Source of the DNA: Rehmannia glutinosa
Taxonomy: Eukaryota; Streptophyta; Magnoliopsida; Lamiales; Orobanchaceae
Direction of reading: 5' to 3'
Length of the DNA: 64,000 nucleotides
Assembly (NCBI GenBank): GCA_016081115.2
Contig: CM071924.1
Span: forward strand, 87,868,616-87,932,615
The notes below the pieces were generated by a model. It saw only the letters and a list, made by a program, of their open reading frames with translations, was not told the origin of the DNA and did no database searches. How positions within the stretch are numbered: position 1 is the first letter of the stretch; each line of letters starts with the position of its first letter. Shown piece after piece: positions 1 to 11,870 of this stretch. A program made the translations under genes and the position numbers.

Positions 1-420
1 ATGTTTGGATCACTTTTGAAATGAAAGTGCTTCACAAAATTAATTTTCTAATATGGATTATTCTAACAAGTACTTATGCGTAATGTAAAGTATTTGGTTA
101 AAGTACATTTTGATACACATTTTCACTCTTCCAAAATGGACTTCTAAAATAAGTTATTTTTCAAAAAGCACATTTAAAAATAACCATAACATACAATTTT
201 TTCGTTGTTGCAAATAGGCTTTTATATCTAAAGGTTAATTTAGAATGGGTTTCTAAACATGCCCTATACTTATTTACCATTTGGCTCCATTTGGAAATTT
301 GAATTGAATCTTATAATTAACATGAATCGTATGGACATTTGCACTTATTATCTTATTTAATTGTTAAATCTAAATAAAAGATTGATAACTTGTTCAAAAC
401 TTTAACTTTTTTAATTACAA

Positions 421-550
421 TTTAGGTGAAAACTCGGATTATATCCAGTACGAAGAAGACGAAGATGATGAAGAAGAAGAAATTAGAGATAATGGGAAGA
501 AAAGAGTGAGAAAGCTGATCAAGGCTAGGTCTCTTAAATCTCTAATGTGA
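421..550 (+). pseudogene. Captured WRC exon fragment, copy 0 (3' part only)
   Basis: Only the acidic stretch and basic C-terminus remain, up to the parental stop at 548-550. The upstream part of the fragment is missing: element sequence (aattacaa) joins directly to ttaggtgaaaactcgg. Compared with copy 1, this looks like an internal deletion at a 3-nt microhomology (caa). Confidence 0.85.
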
Positions 551-1186
551 TACTTACGATGAGACGCATAGTATCAATCTCAATGATTGACAACTAGAAA
601 ATAAATATTAAAGTAACACTACATAAATCATTTATCATGCATATAAAAGACTACTAGTCATAGTCCAACCCCAATAATCATATATTATATCGTGCATATT
701 TGAAGCACCTTTGAAATGAAAGTTTTTCATAAAATTGATTTTTCTAATGTGAATTTTTCCAAAAAGTACTTATGTGTAATGTCAAGTGTTTGGTTAATGT
801 ACAATTTAATACATACACATTTTCACTCTTCCAAAATGGACTTCCAAAATAAGTTACTTTTCTAAAAGTCCATTTAAAAATAACCATAACATACAATATT
901 TTCTTTTTTTGCAAATAGACTTCCATATCTAAAATTGCATTTATAAGTAGTTTCCAAATACATCTTATACTTATTTACCGTTTGGGTCCGTTTTGGAAAT
1001 TCGAATTGAAACTTATAGTCAACATGAGTCGTATGGACATTTGTATTTATTATTTTGTTAATCATAAAATCTAAACAAAAGATTGATAATCTGCTCAAAA
1101 CTTTAATTTTTTTTAATTACAATCTAGATGTTCTCTTCAAAGAAAATATATAATCCACTGATCGAGACAATCAAATCTTACAATTG

Positions 1187-1534
1187 TCCGAAAAGCTAAC
1201 AGTCGATGCCAGACGGAGAACCCGCCCAAAGAATGCTCCAACATCCTTATCTTCAAATCCCCGCGAATTCTGCTATACTCGAGCTTTGGGTCTCAATGAG
1301 GCAAAATGAGAGGCGAAAATAAGAATAATAGTGGTAGAATATATGCCCAAAAATCATGACCATGAAGATGAAATTGAACAACCTACAAAATTTGGCTTTG
1401 GCAATTTAGGTGAAAACTCGGATTATATCGAGTACGAAGAAGACGAAGATGATGAAGAAGAAGAAATTAGAGATAATGGGAAGAAAAGAGTGAGAAAACT
1501 GATAAAGGCTAGGTCTCTTAAATCTCTAATGTGA
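1187..1534 (+). pseudogene. Captured WRC exon fragment, copy 1
   Basis: Aligns with parent 13492-13842 (residues S158 to stop), beginning at tccgaaaagct and ending at the parental TGA. It shares the 1-nt shortening after gaattct that shifts the upstream part out of frame. Downstream, a 67-codon frame (1331-1534) still encodes the KFGFG motif, the Glu/Asp run and the basic end SLKSLM. No WRC motif or splice site was carried along. Confidence 0.9.
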
Positions 1535-2167
1535 GATTTATGATGAGACGCATAGTATCAATCTCAATGATTGACAACTAGAAAATAATTATTAAAATAA
1601 CACCACATAAAACATTTATCATGCATATAAAAGACTACTAGTCATAGTCCAACCCCAATAATTATATATGATATCGTGCATATTTGGAGCACATTTGAAA
1701 TGAAATTGCTTTATAAAATTGATTTTTCTAATATGAATTTTTCCAACAAGTACTTATGTGTAATGTAAAGTGTTTGGTTAAAGAAATATTTAATACACAT
1801 TTCCATTCTTCCAAAATGGACTTCTAAAATAAGTTACTTTTCTAAAATTCCATTTAAAAATAACCATAACATACAATTTTTATTTTTTTGCAAATAAACT
1901 TCTATATCAAAAATTTAATTTAGAAGTAGTTTCCAAATACACAACCATAAACTTATTTTACCGTTGGCTTCGTTTGGAAATTCGAATTGAACCTTATAGT
2001 CAACAAGAATCGTATGGACATTTGTACATATTATTTTATTTATCATCAAATCTAAACAAAAGATTGATAATCTGCTCAAAACTTTAATTTTTTAAATTAC
2101 AATCTATACGTTCTCTTCAAAAAAAATTATATAATCTACCAATTTAGACAATAAAATCTTATATTTG

Positions 2168-2537
2168 TCCGAAAAGCTAAAAGTCAATGCCCGGCGGAGA
2201 ACCCAGCCAAAGAAAGCTCCAACAACATCCTTATCTTCCAATCCTCACGAATTCTACTATATTCGGGATTCGGGCCGCGATGGGGCAAAAAGAGAGGCGA
2301 AAATAAGAATAATGGTGGTAGTATGCCCAAAAATCATGACCATGAAGATGAAATTAAACCACCTACAAAATTTGGCTTTGGTGGTTTAGATGAAGACTCG
2401 GATTATATTGAATATGAAGAAGATGAAGAAGAAGAAGAAGAAGAAGAAGAAGAACAAGAAAAAATTAGAGATAATGAGAAGAAAAGAGTGAGAAAGCTGA
2501 TCAAGGCTAGGCTAGGTCTCTTAAATCTCTAATGTGA
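2168..2537 (+). pseudogene. Captured WRC exon fragment, copy 2
   Basis: Same extent as copy 1. The Glu run is expanded by extra gaa codons near 2420-2462. A 5-nt duplication (ctagg) shortly before the end shifts the C-terminus, so the frame from 2323 ends early at 2530-2532 instead of using the parental-equivalent TGA at 2535-2537. Confidence 0.9.
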
Positions 2538-3169
2538 GATTTACGATGAGACGCAAAGTATCAATCTCAATGATTGACAATTAGAAAATAAATATTAAAG
2601 TAACACCACATAAAACATTTATCATGCATATAAAAGACTACTAGTCATAGTCCAACCCCAATAATTATATATTATATCGTGTATGTTTGGAGCACTTTTG
2701 AAATGAAAGTGCTTCATAAAATTGATTTTTCTGATGTGAATTTTTTCAACAAGTACTTATGTGTAATGTCAAGTATTTGGTTGATGTACAATTTAATACA
2801 CATTTTCACTCTTCCACAATGGACTTTTAAAATATGTTACTTTTCTAAAAGTCCATTTAAAAATAACCATAACATACAATATATATATTTTTTTTTTGCA
2901 AATAGACTTCTATATCTAAAATTCATTTAGAATTAGTTTCCAAATACACCCTATACTTATTTACGTTTGGCTCCGTTTGGAAATAAAAATTGAACCTTAT
3001 TGTCAACATGAGTCGTATGGACATATTTACTTATTATTTTATTAATCATCAAATTTAAACAAAAGATTGATAATCTGCTCAAAACTTTAATTTTTTTAAT
3101 TACAATCTAGACGTTCTCTTCCAAAAAATTATACAATCCACCGATCTAGACAATAAAATCTTATATTTG

Positions 3170-3516
3170 TCCGAAAAGCTAACAGTCGATGCCCAACAGA
3201 GAACCCGCCCAAAGAAAGCTCCAACAATATCCTTATCTTCCAATCTCCACGAATTCTGCTATACTCGGGCTTTGGGTCGCAATGGGGCAAAAAGAGAGGC
3301 GAAAATAAGAATAATGGCGGTAGCATGCCCAAAAATAATGATCATGAAGATGGAATTGAACTGCCTACAAAATTTGGCTTTGTCGATTTAGATGAAGACT
3401 CGGATTATATCGAGTACGACGAAGACGAAGATGATGAAGAAGAAGAAATTAGAGATAATGGGAAGAAACGAGTGAAAAAGTCAATCAAGGCTAAGTCTCT
3501 TAAATCTCTAATGTGA
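3170..3516 (+). pseudogene. Captured WRC exon fragment, copy 3
   Basis: Full-length fragment with the shared upstream frameshift. A 63-codon frame at 3325-3516 keeps the acidic block and the SLKSLM end. A unit with the alternative interior (4088-4717) lies between this copy and the next. Confidence 0.9.
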
Positions 3517-4087
3517 TATTTACGATGAGACGTAGAGTATCAATCTCAATGATTGACGTCTAGAAAACAATTTAAAATATTAAAGTAACACCACATAAAT
3601 CTTTGTCATGTATATAAAAGACTACTAGTCATAGTCCAATATATATGATATCGTGCATGTTTGGAGCACTTTTGAAATGAAAGTGCTTCATAAAATTGAT
3701 TTTTCTAATATGGGTCTTTCCAACAAGTACTTATGTGTAGTGTAAAGTGTTTGGTTAAAAGTCCATTTAATAATAACTATAACACACAATGTTTTGTTTT
3801 TTTGTTTCAAATAGACTTCTATATCTAAAAGTCATTTAAAATGGATTTCCAAACATGCCCTATACTTATTTACCGTTTGGCTCCGTTTGGAAATTCGAAT
3901 TGAACCTTATAATTAACATGAGTCGTATAGACATTTGTGCTTATTATCTTATTAATCGTCAAATCTAAATAATAGATTGATAACCTACTCAAACCTTTAA
4001 TTTTTATTAATTACAATACAGTCAAGACATCCTCTTCAAATAAATTATATAATCCACCTATTTAGACAATATAATCTTACATTTGTC

Positions 4088-4717
4088 CTATCAAATTTAC
4101 CAATTTCATTTATATTTTCGAAACGACATTAAAACTCTCTACAAATTGGACTCATGCTGCGATTTAGGATTTTTATAAACTTGTAGTGGTCATGCTAAAC
4201 CCCTTTGTCTAAACACAATTACATACGCCACTTAAAAAATATATGCTTTAATAATTAAGTTAAAATAACTTTTAAATTGTTTAAATACCTTACACCAACA
4301 TTTTCAAAGTATAGAATACGAAACTTGTGGTCAACCACAATTTCCTAAGATTATTCTCTCTAAAACCAAACTTAATAAAAAGTTGCTATAAAGCTTATAT
4401 TATGAAAGTCAATTTTACAATCTATATGGAACTTATTAAATCCAAGAGACACAAGAAAAACGACCAAACCTACAATTCAAATATCATAGTGATTCGTGCA
4501 CCATTGCATATCAGATTATAGCTCTTCATAAAAAAATTACAACCATCGTCATTGCAAATTATTTTAAAGTAGATTATTTATTTTAGTAATTTATAATTGA
4601 CCGTTCTTTGACTTATTTCATTTATTATATTGGCTCTGATGTGGATGTGAAAAAGTTTTATCCAAATAACCTAATTCTAATAATTTATTGCACAACGCGC
4701 AGTAGCACCTCAAATCT
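4088..4717 (+). repeat. Alternative unit interior B1, with a 64-codon ORF
   Basis: About 630 bp, starting tatcaaatttacc right after the same ttacatttgtcc sequence that precedes the gene fragment in other units, and ending near cacctcaaatct. Three relatives lie at 8407, 9774 and 11134. An open frame at 4327-4521 (MVNHNFLRLFSLK...) recurs in all four, but I recognise no family. I infer this is the original interior of the repeat, replaced by gene sequence in the other units. Confidence 0.8.
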
Positions 4718-5312
4718 AGAAAATAATTTACAATATTAAAGGAACACTATATAAAATATTTATCAAGCATATAAAAGACTACTAATCATAGTCCAACTCC
4801 AATAATTATATACGATATCGTGCATGTTTGAAGCACTTTTGAAATGAAAGTGCTTTATAAAATTGATTTTCTAATATGGATTTTTCCAACAAGTACTTAT
4901 GTGTAATGTAAAGTATTTGGTTAAAGTACATTTTGATACACATTTTCACTCTTCCAAAATAGACTTCTAAAATAAGTTATTTTTCTAAAAGTCCATTTAA
5001 AAATAACCGTAACATACAATATATTTTTTTTTGTGTTGCAAATAGACGTCTATATCTAAAAGTTCATTTAGAATGAGTTTCCAAACATGCCTTATACTTA
5101 TTTACCATTTGGCTCCATTTGGAAATTCGAATTGAACCTTATAATTAACATGAGTCGTATGGCCATTTGTGCTTATTATCTTATTAATCGTCAAATCTAA
5201 ATAAAAGATTGATAACCTACTCAAAATTTTAATTTTTTTTAATTACAATCCAGACGTTCTCTTCAAATAAATTATAAAATCCACCGATTTAGAATATATA
5301 ATCTTACATTTG

Positions 5313-5656
5313 TCCGGAAAGCTAATAGTCGATGTCCGACAGAGAACCCGACCAAAGAAATCTCCAACAACATCCTTATATTCCAATCCCCACGAATTCT
5401 ACTATATTCGGGCTTCAGGTTGCGATGGGGCAAAAAGAGAGGCGAAAATAAGAATAATGGTGGTAGCATGCCCAAAAATCATGATCATGAAGATGAAATT
5501 GAACCGCCTACAAAATTTGGCTTTGGCGATTTAGATGAAGACTCAGATTATATCAAGTACGAAGAAGACGAAGATGATGAAGAAGAAATTAGATATAATG
5601 GGAAGAAAAGAGTGAGAAAGCCGATCAAGACTAGGTCTCTTAAATCTCTAATGTGA
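5313..5656 (+). pseudogene. Captured WRC exon fragment, copy 4
   Basis: Full-length fragment. The first half is frameshifted as in the other copies. The second half keeps an open frame to the parental-equivalent stop at 5654-5656 (78 codons from 5420, or about 63 from the internal Met matching parent M211). Confidence 0.9.
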
Positions 5657-6296
5657 GATTTACGATGAGACGCAGAGTATCAATATCAATGATTGGCAAC
5701 CATAAAATAATTTAAAATATTGAAGGAACGCCACATGAAACATTTATAATGCATATAAAAGACTACTAGTCATAGTCCAACCTTAATAATTATATATGAT
5801 ATCGTGCATGTTTGGAGCACTTTTGAAATGAAAGTGCTTCATAAAATTGATTTTCTAATATGGATATTTCCAACAAGTACTTATGTGTAATGTAAAGTGT
5901 TTGGTTAAATTACATTTTGAAACATATTTTCACTCTTCTAAAATGGACTTCTAAAATAAGTTATTTTTCTAAAAGTCCATTTAAAAATAACCATAACATA
6001 CAATGTTTTTTTGTTTTTTGTTGCAAATAGACTTCTATATCTAAAAGTTCATTTATAATGGGTTTCCAAACACGCTCTATATTTATTTACCATTTGGCTC
6101 CGTTTAAAAATTTGAATTGAACGTTGTAATTAACATGAGTAGTATGAACATTTATATTTATTATCTTATTAATCGTCAAATTTAAATAAAAATTTGATAA
6201 CTTGCTCAAAAATTTAACGTTTTTAACTACAATCTAGGCGTTCTCTTCAAGTAAATTATATAATCCACCGATCTAAACAATATAATCTTATATTTG

Positions 6297-6643
6297 TTCG
6301 AGAAGCTAATAGTCGATGCCCGACGGAGAACACTACCAAAAAAAGCTCCAACAACATCTTTATCTCCCAACCCCCACGAATTCTACTATACTCGGGCTTC
6401 GGGCTGCGATGGGGAAAAAAGAGAGGCGAAAATAAGAATAATGGTGGTAGTATGCCCAAATATCATGACCATGAAGATGAAATTGAACCGCCTACAAAAT
6501 TTGGCTTTGGCGATTTAGATGAAGACTCGGATTATATCGAGTACGAAGAAGACAATGATGATGAACAAGAAGAAACTAAATATTATAGGAAGAACTGAGT
6601 GAGAAAGCGGATCAAGGCTAGGTCTCTTAAATCTCTAATGTGA
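6297..6643 (+). pseudogene. Captured WRC exon fragment, copy 5
   Basis: Begins ttcgagaagct and ends at the parental-equivalent TGA 6641-6643. A point change makes a premature TGA after ataggaagaac near 6597, so even the C-terminal frame is broken. Confidence 0.9.
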
Positions 6644-7280
6644 GATTTGCGATGAGACGCAGAGTATCAATCTCAATGATTGACAACTAGAAAATAAATA
6701 TTAAAGTAATACCACATAAAACATTTATCAGGTATATAAAAGACTAGTAGTCATAGTCCAACCCCAATAATTATATATTATATCGTGCATGTTTGGAGCA
6801 CTTTTGAAATGAAAGTGTTTCATAAAATTGATTTCTCTAATGTGAATATTTCCAACAAGTACTTATATGTAATGTCAAATGTTTGGTTAATGTACAATTT
6901 AATAAACATTTTCACTCTTCCAAAATGGACTTCTAAAACAAGTTACTTTTCTAAAATTCTATTTAAAAATAAACATAACATATAAAATATATATATATAT
7001 ATATTTGCAAATAGACTTCTATATCTAAAATTTCATTTAGAAGTAGTTTCCAAATACACCCTATACTTATTTACCGTTTGGCTCTGTTTGGAAATTCGAA
7101 TTGAACCTTATAGTCAACATAAGTCATATGGATATTTATACTTATTATTTTATTAATAATCAAATCTAAACAAAAGATTGATAATCTGCTCAAAACTTTA
7201 ATTTTTTTTAATTACAATCTAGACTTTCTCTTTAAAACATATTATATAACACCGATCTAGACAATATAATCTTACATTTG

Positions 7281-7627
7281 TCCGAAAAGCTAACAGTCGA
7301 TGCCCGACTGAGAACCCTCCAAAGAAAGCTCCAAAAATATTCTTATCTTTTCAATCCCCACGAATTCTGCTATACTCGGGCTTCTAATCGCGATGTGGCA
7401 AAAAGAGAGGCGAAAATAAGAATAATGGTGGTAGCATGCCCAAAAATCATGACCATGAAGATGAAATTGAACTGCTTACAAAATTTGGCTTTGGCGATTT
7501 AGATGAAGACTCGTATTATATCAAGCACGAACAAGACCGAGATGATGATGAAGAAGAAATTAGAGATAATTGGAAGAAAAGAGTGAGAAAGCCGATCAAG
7601 GATAGGTCTCTTAAATCTCTAATGTGA
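7281..7627 (+). pseudogene. Captured WRC exon fragment, copy 6
   Basis: Full-length fragment with a 63-codon frame at 7436-7627 reaching the parental-equivalent stop. It is the last copy of the ~980-bp unit class; the next copy follows after only 582 bp. Confidence 0.9.
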
Positions 7628-7862
7628 GGTTTACGATGAGACACGGAGTATCAATCTCAATGATTGACAACTAGAAAATAAATATTAAAGTAACACCACA
7701 TAAACCATTTATCATGCATATAAAAGACTATTAGTCATAGTCTAACACCAATAATTATATATGATATCGTGCATATTTGGAGCATATTTGAAATGAAAGT
7801 GCTTCATAAAATTGATTTTTCTAATATGATCTACCAATCTAGACAATAAAATCTAACATTTG

Positions 7863-8152
7863 TTCGAAAAGCTAACAGTCGATGTTCGACGGAGAACCCG
7901 ACCAAAGAAATATTCGACAACATCCTTATCTTCCAATACCCACGAATTCTACTATATTCGGGCTCCGGGCCGCAATAGGGCAAAAAGAGAGGCGAAAATA
8001 AGAATAATGGTGGTAGCATGCCCAAAAATCATGACCACGAAGATGAAATTAAATCGTCCACAAAATTTGGCTTTGGCGATTTAGATGAAGAATTGGATTA
8101 TATCGAATACGAAGAAGATGAAGATGAAGATGAAGACTTGGATTATATCTAA
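7863..8152 (+). pseudogene. Captured WRC exon fragment, copy 7 (3' truncated, derived unit)
   Basis: First of three derived copies. Upstream, most of the unit body is deleted, joining ttttctaatat to atctaccaatctagac. At the 3' end the acidic stretch runs straight into element sequence (ggattatatc|taaaag), so the basic C-terminus is lost. The shared tatatc at the joint suggests a microhomology deletion. Confidence 0.88.
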
Positions 8153-8406
8153 AAGTTCATTTAAAATGGGTTTCCAAACATGCCCTATACTTATTTACCG
8201 TTTGGCTCCATTTGGAAATTCGAATTGAACCTTATAGTTAACATGAGTCGTATGGACATTTGTACTTATTATATTATTAATCATCAAATATAAATAAAAG
8301 TTTGATAACCTGCTCAAAAGTTTAATTTTTTTAATTACAATCCAGACGTTGTCTTCAAATAAATTATATAATCTACCGATCTAGACATTATAATCTTACA
8401 TTTGTC

Positions 8407-9031
8407 CGATCAAATTTACCAATTTCATCCATATTTTCGAAACGACATTAAAACTCTCTACAAATTGGATTCATACTGCGATTTAGGATTTTTATGAACT
8501 AGTAGGGGTCATGCTAAACCCCTTGTCTAGACACAGTCACACACGCGACTTAAAAAAATATGCTCTAATAATTAAGTTAAAATAATTTTTAAATTGTTTA
8601 AATACCATAACCAACTTTTCAGAAGTATAGAATATGAACCTTGTGGTCAAACATGATTTCCTAAGATTATTCTCTCTAAAATCAAACTTAATAAGAAGTT
8701 GCTATAAAGCTTATATTATGAAAGTCAATTTTATAATCTATATGGAACTTATTAAATCCAAGAGACACAATAAAAACGACCAAACCTACAATTCAAATGT
8801 CATAGCGATCTATGCACCGTTGCATCAGATTATAGCTCTTCATAAAAAAAATACAACCATCGTCATTGCAAATTACTTTAAAGTAGATTATTTATTTTAG
8901 TAATTTATAATTGACCGTTCTTTGACTTGTTTCATTTATTATATTGGCTCTGATGTGGACGTGAAAAAGATTTATCCAAATAACCTAATTCTAATAATTT
9001 ATTGCACAACACGCAATAGCACCTCAAATCT
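8407..9031 (+). repeat. Alternative unit interior B2, with an 88-codon ORF
   Basis: Relative of B1. It is preceded by tttgtccga, which overlaps the start of the gene fragment (tccga). The open frame 8634-8900 is the longest of the four. Here the B interior follows a truncated gene fragment within one ~1365-bp unit. Confidence 0.8.
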
Positions 9032-9227
9032 AGAAAATAATTTACAATATTAAAGGAACACTACATAAAATATTTATCAAGTATATAAAAGACTACTAAT
9101 CATAGTCCAACTCCAATAATTATATACGATATTGTGCATATTTGGTGCATATTTGAAATGAAAGTGCTTCATAAAATTGATTTTTCTAATATAATCCACC
9201 AATCTAGACAATAAAATCTAACATTTG

Positions 9228-9516
9228 TTCGAAAAGCTAACAGTCGATGTCCGACGGAGACCGGACCAAAGAAATATTCGACAACATCCTTATATTCCAA
9301 TCCCCACAAATTCTACTATATTCGGGCTCTGGGCCGCGATAGGGCAAAAAGAGAGGCGAAAATAAGAATGATGGTGGTAGCATGCCCAAAAATCATGACC
9401 ATGAAGATGAAATTAAACCGTCCACAAAATTTGGCTTTGGCGATTTAGAAGAAGAATTTGATTATATGGAATACGAAGAAAATGAAGTTGAAGATGAAGA
9501 CTTGGATTATATCTAA
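9228..9516 (+). pseudogene. Captured WRC exon fragment, copy 8 (derived unit)
   Basis: Same truncated form and same two joints as copy 7, one ~1365-bp period later. This shows that the deletion-fusion came before amplification of this unit class. Confidence 0.88.
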
Positions 9517-9773
9517 AAGTTCATTTAAAATGGGTTTGCAAACATGCCCTATACTTATTTACTACCGTTTGGCTCCATTTGGAAATTCGGATTGAACTTT
9601 ATGGTTAACATGAGTCGTATGGACACTTGTACTTATTATATTATTAATCCTCGAATATAAATAGAAGTTTGATAATCTGCTCAAAACTTTAATTTTTTTA
9701 ATTACAATCCAGACGTTCTCTTCAAATAAATTATATAATCTACCGATCTAGATAATATAATCTTACATTTATC

Positions 9774-10393
9774 CTATCAAATTTACCAATTTCATCCATA
9801 TTTTCGAAACGGCATTAAAACTCTCTACAAATTGGATTCATACTGCGATTTAGGATTTTTATGAACTAGTAGGGGCCATGCTAAACCCCTTGTCTAGACA
9901 CAGTCACACACGCGACTTAAAAAAATATGCACTAATAATTAAGTTAAAATAATTTTTAAATTGTTTAAATACCATAACCAGCATTTTCAGAATTATAGAA
10001 TACGAACCTTGTGGTCAACCACGATTTCCTAAGATTATTCTCTCTAAAATCAAATTTAATAAGAAGTTGCTATAAAGCCTATATTATGAAAGTCAATGTT
10101 ACAATCTATATGGAACTTATTAAATCCAAGAGACACAATAAAAACGACCAAACCTACAATTCAAATGTCATAGCGATTTGTGCACCGTTGCATATCAGAT
10201 TATAGCTCTTCATAAAAATTTTACAACCATCGTCATTACAAATTACTTTAAAGTAGATTATTTATTTTATAATTTACCGTTCTTTGACTTATTTCATTTA
10301 TTATATTGGCTCTGATGTGTACGTGAAAAAGTTTTATCCAAATAACCTAATTCTAATATTTTATATCACAACGCGTAGTAGCACCTCAAATCT
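9774..10393 (+). repeat. Alternative unit interior B3, with a 64-codon ORF
   Basis: Third B interior, with an open frame at 10011-10205 like that in B1. Followed by the shared tail ctagaaaataattt. Confidence 0.8.
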
Positions 10394-10589
10394 AGAAAAT
10401 AATTTACAATATTAAAGGAACACTACATAAAATATTTATCAAGCATATAAAAGACTACTAATCATAGTCTAACTCCAATAATTATATACGATACCGTGCA
10501 TATTTGGAGCATATTTGAAATGAAAGTGCTTCATAAAATTGATTTTTCTAATATAATCCACCAATCTAGACAATAAATTCTAACATTTG

Positions 10590-10878
10590 TTCGAAAAGCT
10601 AACAGTCGATGTCCGATGGAGAACCCGACCAAAGAAATATTGACAACATCCTTATCTTCCAATCCCCACGAATTCTACTATATTTGGGCTCCGGGCCGCG
10701 ATACGGCATAAAAAGCGGCGAAAATAAGAATAATGGTGGTAGCATGCCCAAAAATCATGACCATGAAGATAAAATTAAATCGTCCACAAAATTTGGCTTT
10801 GGCGATTTAGATGAAAAATTGGATTATATCGAATACGAAGAAGATGAAGAGGAAGATGAAAACTTGGATTATATCTAG
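10590..10878 (+). pseudogene. Captured WRC exon fragment, copy 9 (derived unit)
   Basis: Third derived copy. The frame 10609-10878 (89 codons) reads through the upstream half and into the acidic half without a stop, because of an additional small indel, and ends at TAG 10876-10878. The basic C-terminus is absent. Confidence 0.88.
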
Positions 10879-11133
10879 AAGTTCATTTAAAATGGGTTTC
10901 CAAACATGCCCTATACTTATTTACCATTTGGCTCCATTTGGAAATTCGAATTGAACCTTATAGTTAACATGAGTCGTATGGACATTTGTATTTATTATAT
11001 TATTAATCATCAAATATAAATAAAAGTTTGATAACCTGCTCAAAACTTTAATTTTTTTAATTACAATCCATACGTTCTCTTCAAATAAATTATATAATCT
11101 ACCGATCTAGACAATATAATCTTACATTTGTCC

Positions 11134-11760
11134 TATCAAATTTACCAATTTCATCCATATTTTCGAAACGATATTAAAACTCTCTACAAATTGGATTCAT
11201 ACTGCGATTTAGGATTTTTATAAACTAGTAGGGGTCATGCTAAACCCCTTGTCTAGACACAGTCACACACGCTACTTAAAAAAAATATGCTCTAATAATT
11301 AAGTTAAAATAATTTTTAAATTGTTTAAATACCATAACCAACTTTTCAGAAGTATAGAATATGAACCTTGTGGTCAAACACGATTTCCTAAGATTATTCT
11401 CTCTAAAATCAAACTTAATAAGAAGTTGCTATAAAGCTTATATTATGAAAGTCAATTTTACAATCTATATGGAACTTATTAAATCCAAGAGACACAATAA
11501 AAACGACCAAACCTACAATTCAAATGCCATAGCGATCTGTGCACCGTTGCATATCAGATTATAGCTCTTCATAAAAAAATTACAACCATCGTCATTGCAA
11601 ATTACTTTAAAGTAGATTATTTATTTTAGTAATTTATAATTGACCGTTCTTTGACTTATTTTATTTACTATTTTGTCTCTGATGTGGACGTGAAAAAGTT
11701 TTATCCAAATAACTTAATTCTAATAATGTATTGCACAACGCGCAGTAGCACCTCAAATCT
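11134..11760 (+). repeat. Alternative unit interior B4; last unit of the array
   Basis: Fourth B interior, with an open frame at 11361-11564. It is followed by aattctaattgagatttatgatg (11761 on), the tail that follows the gene fragment in the gene-bearing units. This unit may therefore show the arrangement before capture. Confidence 0.8.
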
Positions 11761-11870
11761 AATTCTAATTGAGATTTATGATGAGACGCAGAGTCTCAAT
11801 CTCATTAACAACTAGAAAATATTTAAAATATTAAAGTGACACCACATAAAATATTTTTCTAGTTTTAAGT

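Larger units (their letters stand above)
1..11870 (+). repeat. Tandem array of gene-fragment-carrying repeat units
   Basis: Direct tandem repeat that continues past the left edge of the window. Gene-fragment starts lie at 1187, 2168, 3170, 5313, 6297, 7281, 7863, 9228 and 10590. The spacings are therefore about 980-1000 bp, one of 2143, one of 582 and two of about 1364. Each full unit has an AT-rich element body, a fragment of the last exon of the WRC gene at 12516-13842 in the same orientation, and a common tail beginning near gatttacgatgagacgcag. A ~630-bp alternative interior lacking WRC sequence occurs at 4088, 8407, 9774 and 11134. I found no terminal inverted repeats or transposase. The last unit fades out near 11870, about 650 bp before the parent start codon. 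Confidence 0.93.

Noticed and set aside
3129..3332. Repeated minus-strand ORFs (MGMLPPLFLFSPLFLPH...) in several units of the left array
   Set aside because: They are antisense shadows of the captured WRC exon and exist because that sequence is low in stops on both strands.
2165..8084. Repeated 74-codon plus-strand ORFs (MSEKL..., ACPKIM...) in the left array
   Set aside because: They begin in the captured exon's true frame but run into a wrong frame after the shared 1-nt deletion, so they are frameshifted pseudogene readings, not a separate gene family.
1..11870. Helitron identity for the left array
   Set aside because: A hairpin is present, but no CTRR 3' end or TC 5' end was found at matching places, and copies are tandem. 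Left unclassified.
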